Shown: in pieces, positions 37,254 to 45,905 of the stretch
How positions within the stretch are numbered: the stretch's first letter is position 1
Layout: every line of letters begins with the position of its first letter
Assembly: GCA_031316155.1 (NCBI GenBank)
Contig: JALDRB010000014.1
Coordinates: 1-64,000, forward strand
Source: Candidatus Scalindua sp.
Lineage (GTDB): Bacteria > Planctomycetota > Brocadiia > Brocadiales > Scalinduaceae
Reading direction: 5' to 3'
Length of the DNA: 64,000 nucleotides
Notes under the pieces: generated by a model
Told to the model about the DNA's origin: nothing
What the model saw: the letters and a program-made list of their open reading frames with translations, nothing else
Database searches by the model: none
Translations under genes and position numbers: made by a program

Positions 37254-37383
37254 CTATTGAGTAATGTTTTTATGAGCATTGTTGTTTACTTGCAATTGTT
37301 AATTATATGGTTGTTAGGAAACCCTATTTTATTAATTGTAGCAACAATGCTTCTTTTGAAATTCTTTGTGAAATATTAACAGC

Positions 37384-37451
37384 TTTTTTATTCCCTTCAG
37401 ACCCGCCCACTCTCACCCAAAGAGGGTGGGTGGCGGAGATGGGAATAAAAA
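37384..37451. repeat. Long imperfect palindrome
   Basis: TTTTTATTCCC (37385-37395) is matched exactly by GGGAATAAAAA (37441-37451), and inside them CCGCCCACTCTC pairs imperfectly with GAGGGTGGGTGGCGG around the loop ACCCAAA. It sits between the ISL3 relic and the prsR gene (whose stop is at 37686) and could act as a bidirectional terminator or be a remnant mobile hairpin. Confidence 0.6.
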
Positions 37452-37685
37452 TATTCCTTTTGGAGTGCTTTCCTTTAAATAAATCAATGTTTCTCCTTAT
37501 CTTTACCCACAAATTCTGATAAAGAGTCTAAAAAATATTTGTAAGTGCTCACCGTTCCAGGCTCCCTTTCTTTCATTTATCTTGATCTAACGATCTGCCA
37601 GTCAGCTCACTTTGGACTTTAGTACAAGGCCGTTTTGCATATCGAAGAATTATGGTATTACCACATTGTCTTATAAAGTAAATAT

Positions 37686-39062
37686 TTATGCTTCCGTATC
37701 TACATTCTGCATCTCTTTCGTCGTGATATCATATTTTTTCATAAGACCATGAAGTGTCGGCCTTGTGAGACCCATCTCCTTTGATGCGTGACTGATATTG
37801 CCGTCACACTTAACTAAAGCCATTTTAATATACTCCATCTCTAAACGTTCTTTCGCCTTTTTAAGATTCAATGAAAACTCATCTGTGGAGGCAGGAAGAC
37901 CGAGATCGGAAGCGGAAATCTGTCTGCCTTCTGCAAAAGCAATTGCCCGTTGGATCTTATTCTCAAGCTCTCTTACATTACCCGGCCATGAATACTTTTT
38001 CATTGCCTGAACAGCATCTTCACCCAACTTCCTGATTTTTTCGTTTGCTCCTCCATGCTTCTTTAAAAAATATTTAGCCAGTACGAGGATATCCTCACCT
38101 CTTTCACGAAGGGCAGGTGTTTTTATGGTCACAACTGCCAGCCGGTAATAAAGGTCTTCTCTAAACATTCCATTTCTGACCAGTTCTTCCGGATCTTTAT
38201 TTGTTGCAGCCAGAAACCTGACATCCAGATCAATCATTTCTCTGCCGCCAACTCTTTCAAGCTTATGATCCTGAAGAACTCTCAACAACTTAACCTGCAA
38301 CGGCAAGGGAAGGTCTCCAATTTCATCAAGAAACACTGTTCCATTGTCTGCAAGTTCAAGCTTACCTTTCCGTTGAACATGTGCACCGGTATATGCACCT
38401 TTTTCATGACCAAATAGTTCACTCTCCATTAACTTTTCAGGAATCGCTCCGCAATTAATGGGGATGAATGGACCATTTCCCAACCGGCTTTGTAAATGTA
38501 TTGCCCTTGCAACCAGTTCCTTACCGGTACCACTTTCGCCTGTTACAAGGACGGGAACGTCAGTTGTGGATACTTTTCGTATGGCAGTAAATATCTCATG
38601 CATCTCCCTGCTAGACCCGATAATATCACGGTTTGATTCAGTTTTAAGCTGCACCAGCAACTCCTTGTTTTTCTTTTCAAGTCCTTGAACATAATTTGCT
38701 CTCTTTACTACGGCTTTGAGTTCTTCAAGATTGATAGGTTTTTCAAAAAAGTCATGAGCCCCCATTGATACAGCGCGTAAAGGGGCCTCTTTTTCAGGAT
38801 TCCCGGTTACAATGATGACTTTGGTAAAAGGAGACATTTTTAAAATTTCCTGTAAGAGCCGAAAACCTTCATCTGTTCCTTCAGGATCAGGAGGAAGACC
38901 TAGATCCAAAGTAACAAGAGGAGGTGAAAACCGAGTCAATAGTTTAATAGCCTCTTCTGTGTTTTCCGCGAGCAAAACATCATACTCGTTATTCAGCGCC
39001 CATTTCATCTGGGTCCTGATCCCACCGTCATCTTCAATAACAAGAATTTTTGATTTTTCCAT
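37686..39062 (-). CDS. prsR: PrsR-type sigma-54-dependent response regulator
   Basis: The 458-residue protein has a receiver domain with ILVIEDDGG and the phospho-acceptor D53 in VTLDLGLPPDPEG, a wording characteristic of PEP-CTERM-box response regulators, and K108 in FFEKPI. An AAA+ sigma-54 activation domain follows, with Walker A GESGTGKE (175-182), GAYTGA for sigma-54 contact, and FLDEIGDLPL (Walker B). It ends in a Fis-type helix-turn-helix (NISHASKEMGLTRPTLHGLM). It would activate -24/-12 promoters of surface-protein genes, such as those near 9.85 and 42.1 kb. The gene lies downstream of prsK on the same strand. Confidence 0.9.
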   Translation of the reverse strand: MEKSKILVIEDDGGIRTQMKWALNNEYDVLLAENTEEAIKLLTRFSPPLVTLDLGLPPDPEGTDEGFRLLQEILKMSPFTKVIIVTGNPEKEAPLRAVSMGAHDFFEKPINLEELKAVVKRANYVQGLEKKNKELLVQLKTESNRDIIGSSREMHEIFTAIRKVSTTDVPVLVTGESGTGKELVARAIHLQSRLGNGPFIPINCGAIPEKLMESELFGHEKGAYTGAHVQRKGKLELADNGTVFLDEIGDLPLPLQVKLLRVLQDHKLERVGGREMIDLDVRFLAATNKDPEELVRNGMFREDLYYRLAVVTIKTPALRERGEDILVLAKYFLKKHGGANEKIRKLGEDAVQAMKKYSWPGNVRELENKIQRAIAFAEGRQISASDLGLPASTDEFSLNLKKAKERLEMEYIKMALVKCDGNISHASKEMGLTRPTLHGLMKKYDITTKEMQNVDTEA

Positions 39063-39192
39063 TCTATTTCCTTAATATGAAAAATTGCTATCCAATAATA
39101 AATTTACCTTACCAGAGAGGCATAGAAATCACACAAAGAATTATGGAGACTAATGTAATTTGTTGACTATCCGAAAAACCCCATAGCGTAAT

Positions 39193-39330
39193 ATACTAAA
39201 ACCGATTTGGTTTTCTGTTTTACTGGAAACCAAATCTTGGTGACGGTATCCCCGGACAAAAAGCACCGAGGACTTTACTCGCTCAATTTTATCCCGGATT
39301 TTATCCGAAAATCATTGTGAGATGAGTATA
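39193..39330. repeat. Dispersed stem-loop element, copy B
   Basis: This 138-bp copy is the inverse-oriented match of 21536-21703 without the extra loop bases. GATTTGGTTTTC pairs with GGAAACCAAATC around a 9-base loop near 39217-39233. It sits between prsK and prsR, in the 423-bp gap where their operon would be expected to run through. Confidence 0.8.
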
Positions 39331-39485
39331 CTTTGACATGAAAATTGATTATTAACATATTAACCGCTTAATTCACTTTCAATACGTATCTCATTGCATC
39401 ACTCACATCCATAAAACCCTCATTTAACTTAAAATCTATTTTTTTCTAATTATAAATGTATATAGTGAGCGAAGATTATTGATGG

Positions 39486-41631
39486 TCATCTTTTCGTCTC
39501 AACATGTGGCAAACTGATGGTAAAAGTTGTTCCCAGCCCTTCCTTACTTTTAACCTCAATCCTTCCATTATGGGCTTCTAAAATGGTTTTACATTGATAA
39601 AGGCCGACTCCAAACCCGCCTTTTTTGGATGATTTAAATGGTTTAAATAGAGAGGTATCAATAAATGCATCGGAAATCCCCTTCCCATTATCAGTCACTG
39701 ACAACTTGATAATGTTGTTTTCTTCCCATACCCTGCATTCTATTTTTCCTTCTCTTTCAATGGCATCACAAGCATTATTAATAAGATTAATCAGTACCAT
39801 TTCAATTGCGTGAGTATCGATACTAACCAACGGGGTTTTGTTTATTATTGTTTCAAGAGAAATTCTTTTTCTCTTGTCACTCTTTACTTGTTTAAGGACA
39901 TGTTCGACTAAGATTTTTACATCCGCCGATTTGCGTTTCATCTCTATCACCCGAGGTAAGGAAGAGAGCTTCTCAATTAATACCCGCATCCTGTCAACGG
40001 TGCATTCAATTGTCTGAATCGCATCTTTCTGGAACTCAATATTGCCCAGGTTATGTTGAGCATTCTGGCTGATAAGAGAAAGTGAATTTGTTAAATTTTT
40101 CAGGTCATGCATTATGAAGGATGACATCTGATGAAACATCTCTACCTCTTTTGCGGTGGAAAGATCTTGAGACAGACGGATATTCTTTATCTGAACAGCA
40201 GCCTGTGTTGATAGTGCTTTCAATAATTCAAAATCATCAGACCTGTAGGATTCTCCTCCTATATCTTCTCCCTGGAGAACAAAGCCGAGAAGTTCACCTG
40301 ATGCTTCCATTGGTGAACATAACACTGCACCTGTAGACTCCATCAACGCCTCAATTTCTTTTATACTTTTTGGTTTAGATAATATTTGACTGTATTGTTC
40401 ACTTATGATAAAGGGTTTTCCCATTTTTTTTATGATTTCAATAAGAGCATGCCTTTCACCAATACTATTTTTCCCGCTATTATCGTTCTTTCGAAAAGTA
40501 GAATATTCCTGTTGGCTCGGATTATAGAGCCATACAGCTACATCTTGAGCGCCCATTAATTGAGAAATCATTTCTAACAAGGTGTCACATAGATCATCAA
40601 TGGAATTTCTAGAACTTATCCTTTCGATTGATTTCATCCATGTATCTCGGAACTCATACTTGTGTTTGTAAAAATGTCGGTTAATAAAAAGTTGAATTTT
40701 TCTTCTCAGGCTTGTGACAAAGAGGAGAATAACAAGAATAAAGAGTGAAATAGATATCAGGAGTATTTTTATAAAGTGATGAAAGGGGAGGTGATAAAAC
40801 TTTATAGCCTCAAAAACAAGTCCTACCACCAGAAGATACGCACTTGTTCCAATGATGGCAACTGAGTTGTATATGACATATCTTGACACGAATATGTCAA
40901 CATCTAAAAGCCTCTGTCTGGCAATGGAAATTGTCATAATTATAGTGCAAATTAATGTCACGATGGATTTTGCCGGGATTAACTGAACACTTATGTTTGA
41001 AAAGAGTAAGATCTGACTTGCAATATAGATAAAAAAGAAAAGGATGCCACCCAAGCAGAAAATAACATACTTAATTCGATAACGTTTAAAACCTTTTGAT
41101 GAACGAAAGGTACTTTCAAGGTTAGCGAGGCATAAAACTGTTCCAATGATAAAATAGATGTAAAAGTAGTAACCAATGGGACCAAATAAGAGGCGTGAAT
41201 CTTCTCGGTATGAGTAGCTGCCGTTCTCTACCGCCAGATTGAAAAAGAGAAATTGTTACAAACTCATTTGTAACCAAAATGTATACAAATATAACGGATA
41301 CGAGTGCCATTACCAGCAGGAGGGGTAACCAACGTATCAGAATTGGTATAGGTTCTGCTCGTGCAAAAACAATTGAGAAAAGAAGGAGGGAGGGAGGTAA
41401 TAGAGATTGACCACCAATTGATAATTGCATCCCATGAATGGCTACACTATATGAGTTCCCAGCAAAAGTAATGTAGCATCACCTGCATTGATGGTGGCAA
41501 TGCTGAGCATTCCTAAGAGGAATCCAATATTCGATACATGTTTCCGGATTTCGTGATAGCGTATATACACCAAGTCCGAGACATAGGCACACATTAATAA
41601 TTGGGATGAATGAAATTAATTTTATTATCAT
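39486..41631 (-). pseudogene. prsK: PrsK-type sensor histidine kinase, frameshifted
   Basis: The minus-strand gene opens at 41631 with LISFIPIINVCLCLGLGVYT and continues in shifted frames (IGFLLGMLSIATINAGDATL, then SLLPPSLLLFSIVFARAEP, then FNLAVENGSYSYREDSRLL), giving the multi-helix N-terminal membrane region of PrsK. The rest, up to 39486, is in one frame: GAF domain (residues 150-300 of that frame), a His-kinase dimerisation segment FIMHDLKNLTNSLSLI with phospho-His, and HATPase motifs NLINNACDAIE, VTDNGKGI and GGFGVGLYQC. Three frame breaks lie near 41545, 41440 and 41250, the last at a T5 run. With intact sequence it would phosphorylate PrsR. Confidence 0.8.
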
Positions 41632-42103
41632 CGCTAATCAATAGAAGTTTCTATCTTGAATCACATTTAGATATAATCCTAGCGTCTTATAATACCGGTT
41701 TTTTTGTACGAAAGCAATTACTCAAAGCGAACATTTACTCAAAGCAAACGATTTGAAAAAAGGATTCTAGATTTACGATTTTACACTCTTTTCTCCGTAA
41801 AAGGACACTGTAGGTAATAATCATGGTATTAATTACTTAACCAACAGTACGAACACCATTTACCTAAAATTCGTCGTTTTTCTTGCAAGGATGTGTCAGA
41901 ATGTTTTACGCTTTTTCTAACGTCACATATGTCTTATCGCTTCTCTTACTCTTGTCATGTCAAACTCTTACGTTACTTCTGGTAAAATTCTATCAAAATC
42001 TTTATAAAAAGACAGGTTTTACTGTCAAAGATTTTTTACACTTAGAGGTTGTTCCGATGAGTTACATTACGTTATCATGTTTGGTAACGATTGTTTACGT
42101 ATT

Positions 42104-42119
42104 TTGGCATATATATTGC
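42104..42119 (+). promoter_or_regulatory. Sigma-54 (-24/-12) promoter of the PEP-CTERM gene
   Basis: TTGGCATATATATTGC has GG at 42106-42107 and GC at 42118-42119 with exactly 10 bases between. It is about 70 bases upstream of the PEP-CTERM coding region. The region just before it is rich in TTAC/GTAA words, such as GTTACATTACGTTATC and GGTAACGATTGTTTACG, which could be activator sites. PrsR is the obvious candidate activator. Confidence 0.8.
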
Positions 42120-42189
42120 GTTTATAACTAACGAATAAATTAACTCAGTAAATAAATATTTCATATTAACAGTTATTATAATAAAGGAG

Positions 42190-42798
42190 GTGAAAAAAAC
42201 GAAAAAAGAGTTGAAGTATATGAGTTTAGTTTTTTTGTATTTTTGGTTTCGTTTTCTTTTGCTAACAGTAATGCGGAGTGCTTTCCCACTGGGAGCTGAT
42301 ATTACGGGTGCTTCTTCTTTAAATGGAATTAATTACTCATTTAACGGTATTGTCTCTTTTTTAACTTACCCAAATAATACTACGTCTCCTCCTGTGCAAG
42401 ATCCATTTTGGTTGTCTCCGGTCAGTCTAACGACAAAAACTGATGGATCTGCGACTGGTTCATTGAGTATGGGTAATAGTAACATTACCGCAACCATAGG
42501 AGCAGGAATTTTTGACCCAACAACATTTAGCTTGAAAGACTTCCAGTTGAGTAATATATCAGTAAATCCGTTAACCACTGGAGGTGTTTCTAGCTGGTTA
42601 ACGCTTTACAAACAAGATATTGCTGCTAATAGCGGTATAGGCTATCTGCAGTTAGCATTTTTCAATCCATATAATGCTGCTGGGAAAGTAACAACTCCTG
42701 AACCTTCCACGATTGCACTTTTAGGAATCGGATTGGCAGGGTTAGTCGGAACGGGTATTAGAAGGAAGTTACGTAGTAGGGTTAAAGTTAAAGCCTAA
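42190..42798 (+). CDS. PEP-CTERM sorting-domain protein
   Basis: The 202-residue secreted protein ends TPEPSTIALLGIGLAGLVGT followed by an Arg-rich tail, the PEP-CTERM signal: Pro-Glu-Pro, a membrane helix and basic residues. It is the substrate type for the exosortase at 29.5 kb. The middle is Ser/Thr/Gly/Asn-rich without a recognised domain. The only GTG in position (42190) overlaps AAGGAGG; a codon ACG at 42199 sits exactly where an ATG would be expected, and TTG 42211 or ATG 42220 are alternatives. A parallel frame reads VSFSFANSNA, a good signal-peptide end, so one early indel is possible. Confidence 0.8.
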   Translation: MKKTKKELKYMSLVFLYFWFRFLLLTVMRSAFPLGADITGASSLNGINYSFNGIVSFLTYPNNTTSPPVQDPFWLSPVSLTTKTDGSATGSLSMGNSNITATIGAGIFDPTTFSLKDFQLSNISVNPLTTGGVSSWLTLYKQDIAANSGIGYLQLAFFNPYNAAGKVTTPEPSTIALLGIGLAGLVGTGIRRKLRSRVKVKA

Positions 42799-42808
42799 TT
42801 TGAATTAT

Positions 42809-42861
42809 ATCCATAAAATAAGGCAGAGGAGATTTAAAGTTTCCCTCCTTATTTTATGGAT
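42809..42861. terminator. Strong stem-loop terminator
   Basis: ATCCATAAAATAAGG (42809-42823) is perfectly complementary to 42847-42861 over 15 bp, with a 23-base loop that can itself pair. It follows the stop codon of the PEP-CTERM gene by 11 bases and is followed by a short T-rich stretch. Confidence 0.8.
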
Positions 42862-43118
42862 TAGTGTTTTGTTAACACAGGTTTCAAAAGTGAAAATAAT
42901 TAAAAAATTTTAAATATCAAAAATACCTTTCGCCATCTCTTCATTCGCAAACCCATTTATGTTGAGCTGAGCTTTTCTAAAAGAAAAAAAGAAGTATTTA
43001 TTCAGGGTGTTTACAGAAGTATATAAAGTTAATTTATTAAATCAGGCAATTCTCCCCGAAACAGTATGTCCAATGCATTGCTTGAACTCACTCCTTGTTT
43101 ACAGGTAGTTCGGACACG

Positions 43119-43568
43119 TCAGAAAATCTTACCTCCGTCCACGGAAAGAAAACATCCAGATATTTTCTGCTGAACCTTTCTCATCCTGGTATCATTTTCC
43201 CTCAAATTATTCGTAAAGGAAACAATCTTGATATACATAAACCTGAGAACATAGTCCTCATACATTAATAAAAGCTCTAAAAGATTGCGGGCTCTCGTTC
43301 TCTTTATTTGACCGCTTTTGCATTTTCGTTTAACTTCATCAGCTGGAGGATACTCAACACCGGCGTTTCTTAATATGGTTCTGTACTTTTGTAAGTATTT
43401 CTCAGACTCATCGAGTTCTAACAAACCATCAGAATTTTTTAACTGCAAGATTCGCCTCTTCGAGCAGTTTTTTCACTTTTTTTGCCCATAGATGCTCATC
43501 CTCTTCCCACACCCTTGCCAATTCCTTTAAGTGGTAGTTGGTGTGTTTCATAACATCGTATACACTTT
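43119..43568 (-). pseudogene. IS66-type transposase relic, carboxyl part
   Basis: Minus-strand pieces read HLKELARVWEEDEHLWAKKV and, in a second frame, RARNLLELLLMYEDYVLRFM, FTNNLRENDTRMRKVQQKIS and GCFLSVDGGKIF, the end of IS66 DDE transposases (normally NNQAERDIRM.K.QQKISGCF.S..GA..F). It is separated from its amino-side remnant (44945-45085) by an inserted IS. It is frameshifted and the catalytic Glu region is altered. Confidence 0.85.
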
Positions 43569-44939
43569 TTGTCCCACAACATCGTATACACATTATATAA
43601 TTTCCTTTAAAAAGGAGATTGTACAAAATGGACAAAAAATAGCAAAAACAATAAAGAAGAAATACAACTTCGCCATAGATGTACTCAATTAAGTTCAGAA
43701 GGAAAAACGGTTACAGAAATCCATCAGGAACTTAATCGGACAAGAGCTTGGGTTTATAAATGGCTTGAGAGAGCAGAATCAGGGGGAAAGGTGGTATCTT
43801 GATAATCAAAAGAACCGCATCATAAACCCGGTAAAATTAATAAAGAGCTTGAACAGGCAATTGTAGAAAGCAGAAGAAATTAGTGACAAGGGATAGACCT
43901 TCAACCAAATATTCTTTCTGTGGAGCAATTGCTATTCATCAAGAACTTGATACCTTAGGGTACCAAGAGAAACCAGGACTTTCCACCATCAATCGGGTCT
44001 TAAAAAGAAATGACCTTATTATTGAAAAATCAAGGCACAAAAATGAAACTACGTCGGGAAAATATTATCCTACAATCAAAACTAAGCATCCAGGGCACGT
44101 ACATCAGCTTGATCTGGTGACACCCAGGTATATACAAGGATACGGATCTATTGTTTCTGTAAACAGAATAGATGTTTATACCAATCAAGCAAACTTGGAA
44201 CAATATACAGACAAGGGTGCTGAGAGCGTTATCAGCTTTCTGATCAATGATTGGAAGGCTTTTGGGCTTCCCAGATTTTACAACTTGATAACGAAGCATC
44301 TTTCAGAGGAAGCCTGTATCATATTAAGACCTTTGGTAAACTATCTCGATTCTGCTTAAATTTCGGTATTGATATAGTGTTTATACCATTTAAAGAACCA
44401 TGGAGAAACGGATATATAGAAAATTTTAATAAACGTTTTAATGAATTACTCTGGCAATCAAAGCGCTTCAAAGATCTGAAAAGAACTAAGAGTTGAATCA
44501 AAGAAATTTAGAGATAAACATAACAACTATCAGAAATATAAAAAAGATAATTTCTCTCAGCAATATTGCAAAGGCTATACACGAAGATTATTACCAGAAG
44601 GCTTCACCTTCGACCCATCAGAGGAATTACCAATAACAAGAGGAGAATACATTTTGTCCGTTTAGTAGATGAAAAAGGGTATATTACAATTCTCAATGAA
44701 GAATTGTATATTAATAAAGTCTTTAAGTTTTGAATATGTATGGGCAATACTAAATACGAGTAAACAAGAATTAAGTGTTTATTATCAAGCTATTTGAGGC
44801 TCCAAAACAATTAATCAGAACAGAATCTTATAAACTAAGGGAACCTGTAAAAAACAGAATCCCTATTAAACAATTTTGCTAAGTGTATACGATGTTATGA
44901 CACAGCTAGTGACACTAAGATGTGTATACGATGTTGTGG
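43551..44939 (+). mobile_element. Decayed IS481-like element nested in the IS66 relic
   Basis: Perfect 20-bp inverted repeats, CCACAACATCGTATACACAT at 43574-43593 and its complement at 44920-44939, mark the ends. A second pair, TAACATCGTATACACTT at 43551 and AAGTGTATACGATGTTA at 44881, is inverted too, so each end carries two related words. It holds a broken rve-type transposase. IS66 transposase sequence flanks it on both sides. Confidence 0.75.
43628..44882 (+). pseudogene. IS481-type integrase-core transposase, frameshifted
   Basis: An HTH region reads SSEGKTVTEIHQELNRTRAW then VYKWLERAES near 43690-43790. The catalytic core has HVHQLDLVTPRYIQG near 44100 and, after a frame change, LQLDNEASFRGS and EPWRNGYIENFNKRF, which carry the D, D and E residues. 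The end IPIKQFC stops at 44882. Several frame changes and stops break it. Related intact proteins are single-gene transposases of about 400 residues. Confidence 0.8.
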
Positions 44940-44944
44940 AACTT

Positions 44945-45085
44945 ACCATATAGTCGTTACACAGTGCATGGTTACGGCCGTATTTATAATAAAGTTTCCA
45001 ATGATCATTACAGAGAATCCCCTTAAACTCGGGTAATGTTCTAAAATTGTATCAAGCGCAGCAGTTCCACACTTCTGATAAAAGA
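44945..45085 (-). pseudogene. IS66-type transposase relic, amino-side part
   Basis: The minus-strand translation reads CGTAALDTILEHYPSLRGFS followed, with changes, by the HDHW-like segment and NHALCND-like words. These match the IS66 motif (L.A.I...L..F.G...HDHW..Y......HALCNAH), which normally continues straight into HLRELK..WE. That continuation lies on the far side of the inserted IS481-like element (43119-43568). No terminal repeats found. Confidence 0.6.
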
Positions 45086-45759
45086 AAAAGTACTTCTATA
45101 AATCATTTGATATGCTATTTTTTACACATTATCCAATCAATTTAACAATAGCTGTATAAACTCCAACAACAACGATAATCGTTTCTACATTCCATTTTTT
45201 TGTTCAACCTTAATACCTGCCACATCTTCTCTTAATTTAGTAATATTTAACGTATAAAAAATATATTAAACCATAGATATTTGCAAATTGAAAAACGACT
45301 CCAAAAAAAGAGAGACCTATCGCTTAATAAAATTTTGGAGCTCTATCTCATGAGGCCACAGTAACAATAACTATAAAGGGGTAGCCGATAACACTGCTAA
45401 ACATTTGGTTAATAACATATAATTTTTAGAGAAAGAAGATTTTTACTACAATAAAGTTGTGCTTTACACTTTTCCAATTGTTTCTTTCTAATACAACAAA
45501 TCTTAAACTAAGTCACTTAATACTCAGAGAAGTGTTTAAAAGAAAACCTGTCATTTCAAACTATTCAAACCGTTAAACCCTAATGAGTTTAAGTTTGTCT
45601 ATTTATTAAACATACTATGTTTAATAAACTTGCAAAAATCTTTAGACCTGAATCTGTAAAATAATTTGTACTGTGTATAGTGAGAACTTTATGTCTAATA
45701 ATAATTAATATCTTAAAAGGCACTACTTTTGCAGTACAACAAAAAGAATATTCTGCTTA
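45086..45759. other. Long spacer upstream of the riboswitch
   Basis: No gene is supported in these 670 bases. They are very AT-rich with many stops, and the adhesin promoter must lie in the right-hand part. Confidence 0.4.
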
Positions 45760-45850
45760 ACCTGAAAAAGGCAAACTACTCGAAAGGGTAGGACGCAAAA
45801 TCATTGGCCTAAGTCCTGAGTTTCAGGATACGGTTGCAAAGTCGCCAGGC
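45760..45850 (+). promoter_or_regulatory. Cyclic di-GMP-I (GEMM) riboswitch
   Basis: Conserved GEMM-I blocks appear in order and spacing: AAAAAGGCAAAC, the GAAA tetraloop in CTCGAAAGGGTA, GGACGCAAAA, TGGCCTAAGTCC, a second stem, and GATACGGTTGC followed by CGCC. This matches the class-I aptamer architecture (GGCAAACC ... GGACGCAAAGC ... GGCCUAA ... GGUUACC). It lies immediately upstream of the adhesin gene, so c-di-GMP should control that gene's expression. Confidence 0.9.
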
Positions 45851-45855
45851 AAAAA

Positions 45856-45903
45856 GACACATACTCCTTGTGTATTTTGCATGGTAATACACAAGGAGGT
45901 GTC
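45856..45903 (+). promoter_or_regulatory. Ribosome-site-sequestering hairpin (riboswitch expression platform)
   Basis: GACAC (45856-45860) pairs with GTGTC (45899-45903), and CTCCTTGTGTATT (45864-45876) pairs perfectly with 45886-45898, with a 3-base bulge. The right arm contains the Shine-Dalgarno AAGGAGG (45893-45899), 6 bases before ATG 45906. The hairpin follows the aptamer by 5 bases and would hide the ribosome site, implying translational control. Confidence 0.85.
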
Positions 45904-45905
45904 AT

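Noticed and set aside
37307..37519. 70-residue plus frame and 62-residue minus frame near 37.4 kb
   Set aside because: Both read through a long palindrome and have no family features.
41883..42131. 82-residue hydrophobic frame before the PEP-CTERM gene
   Set aside because: It has no ribosome site or motif, and the sigma-54-type promoter lies inside it.
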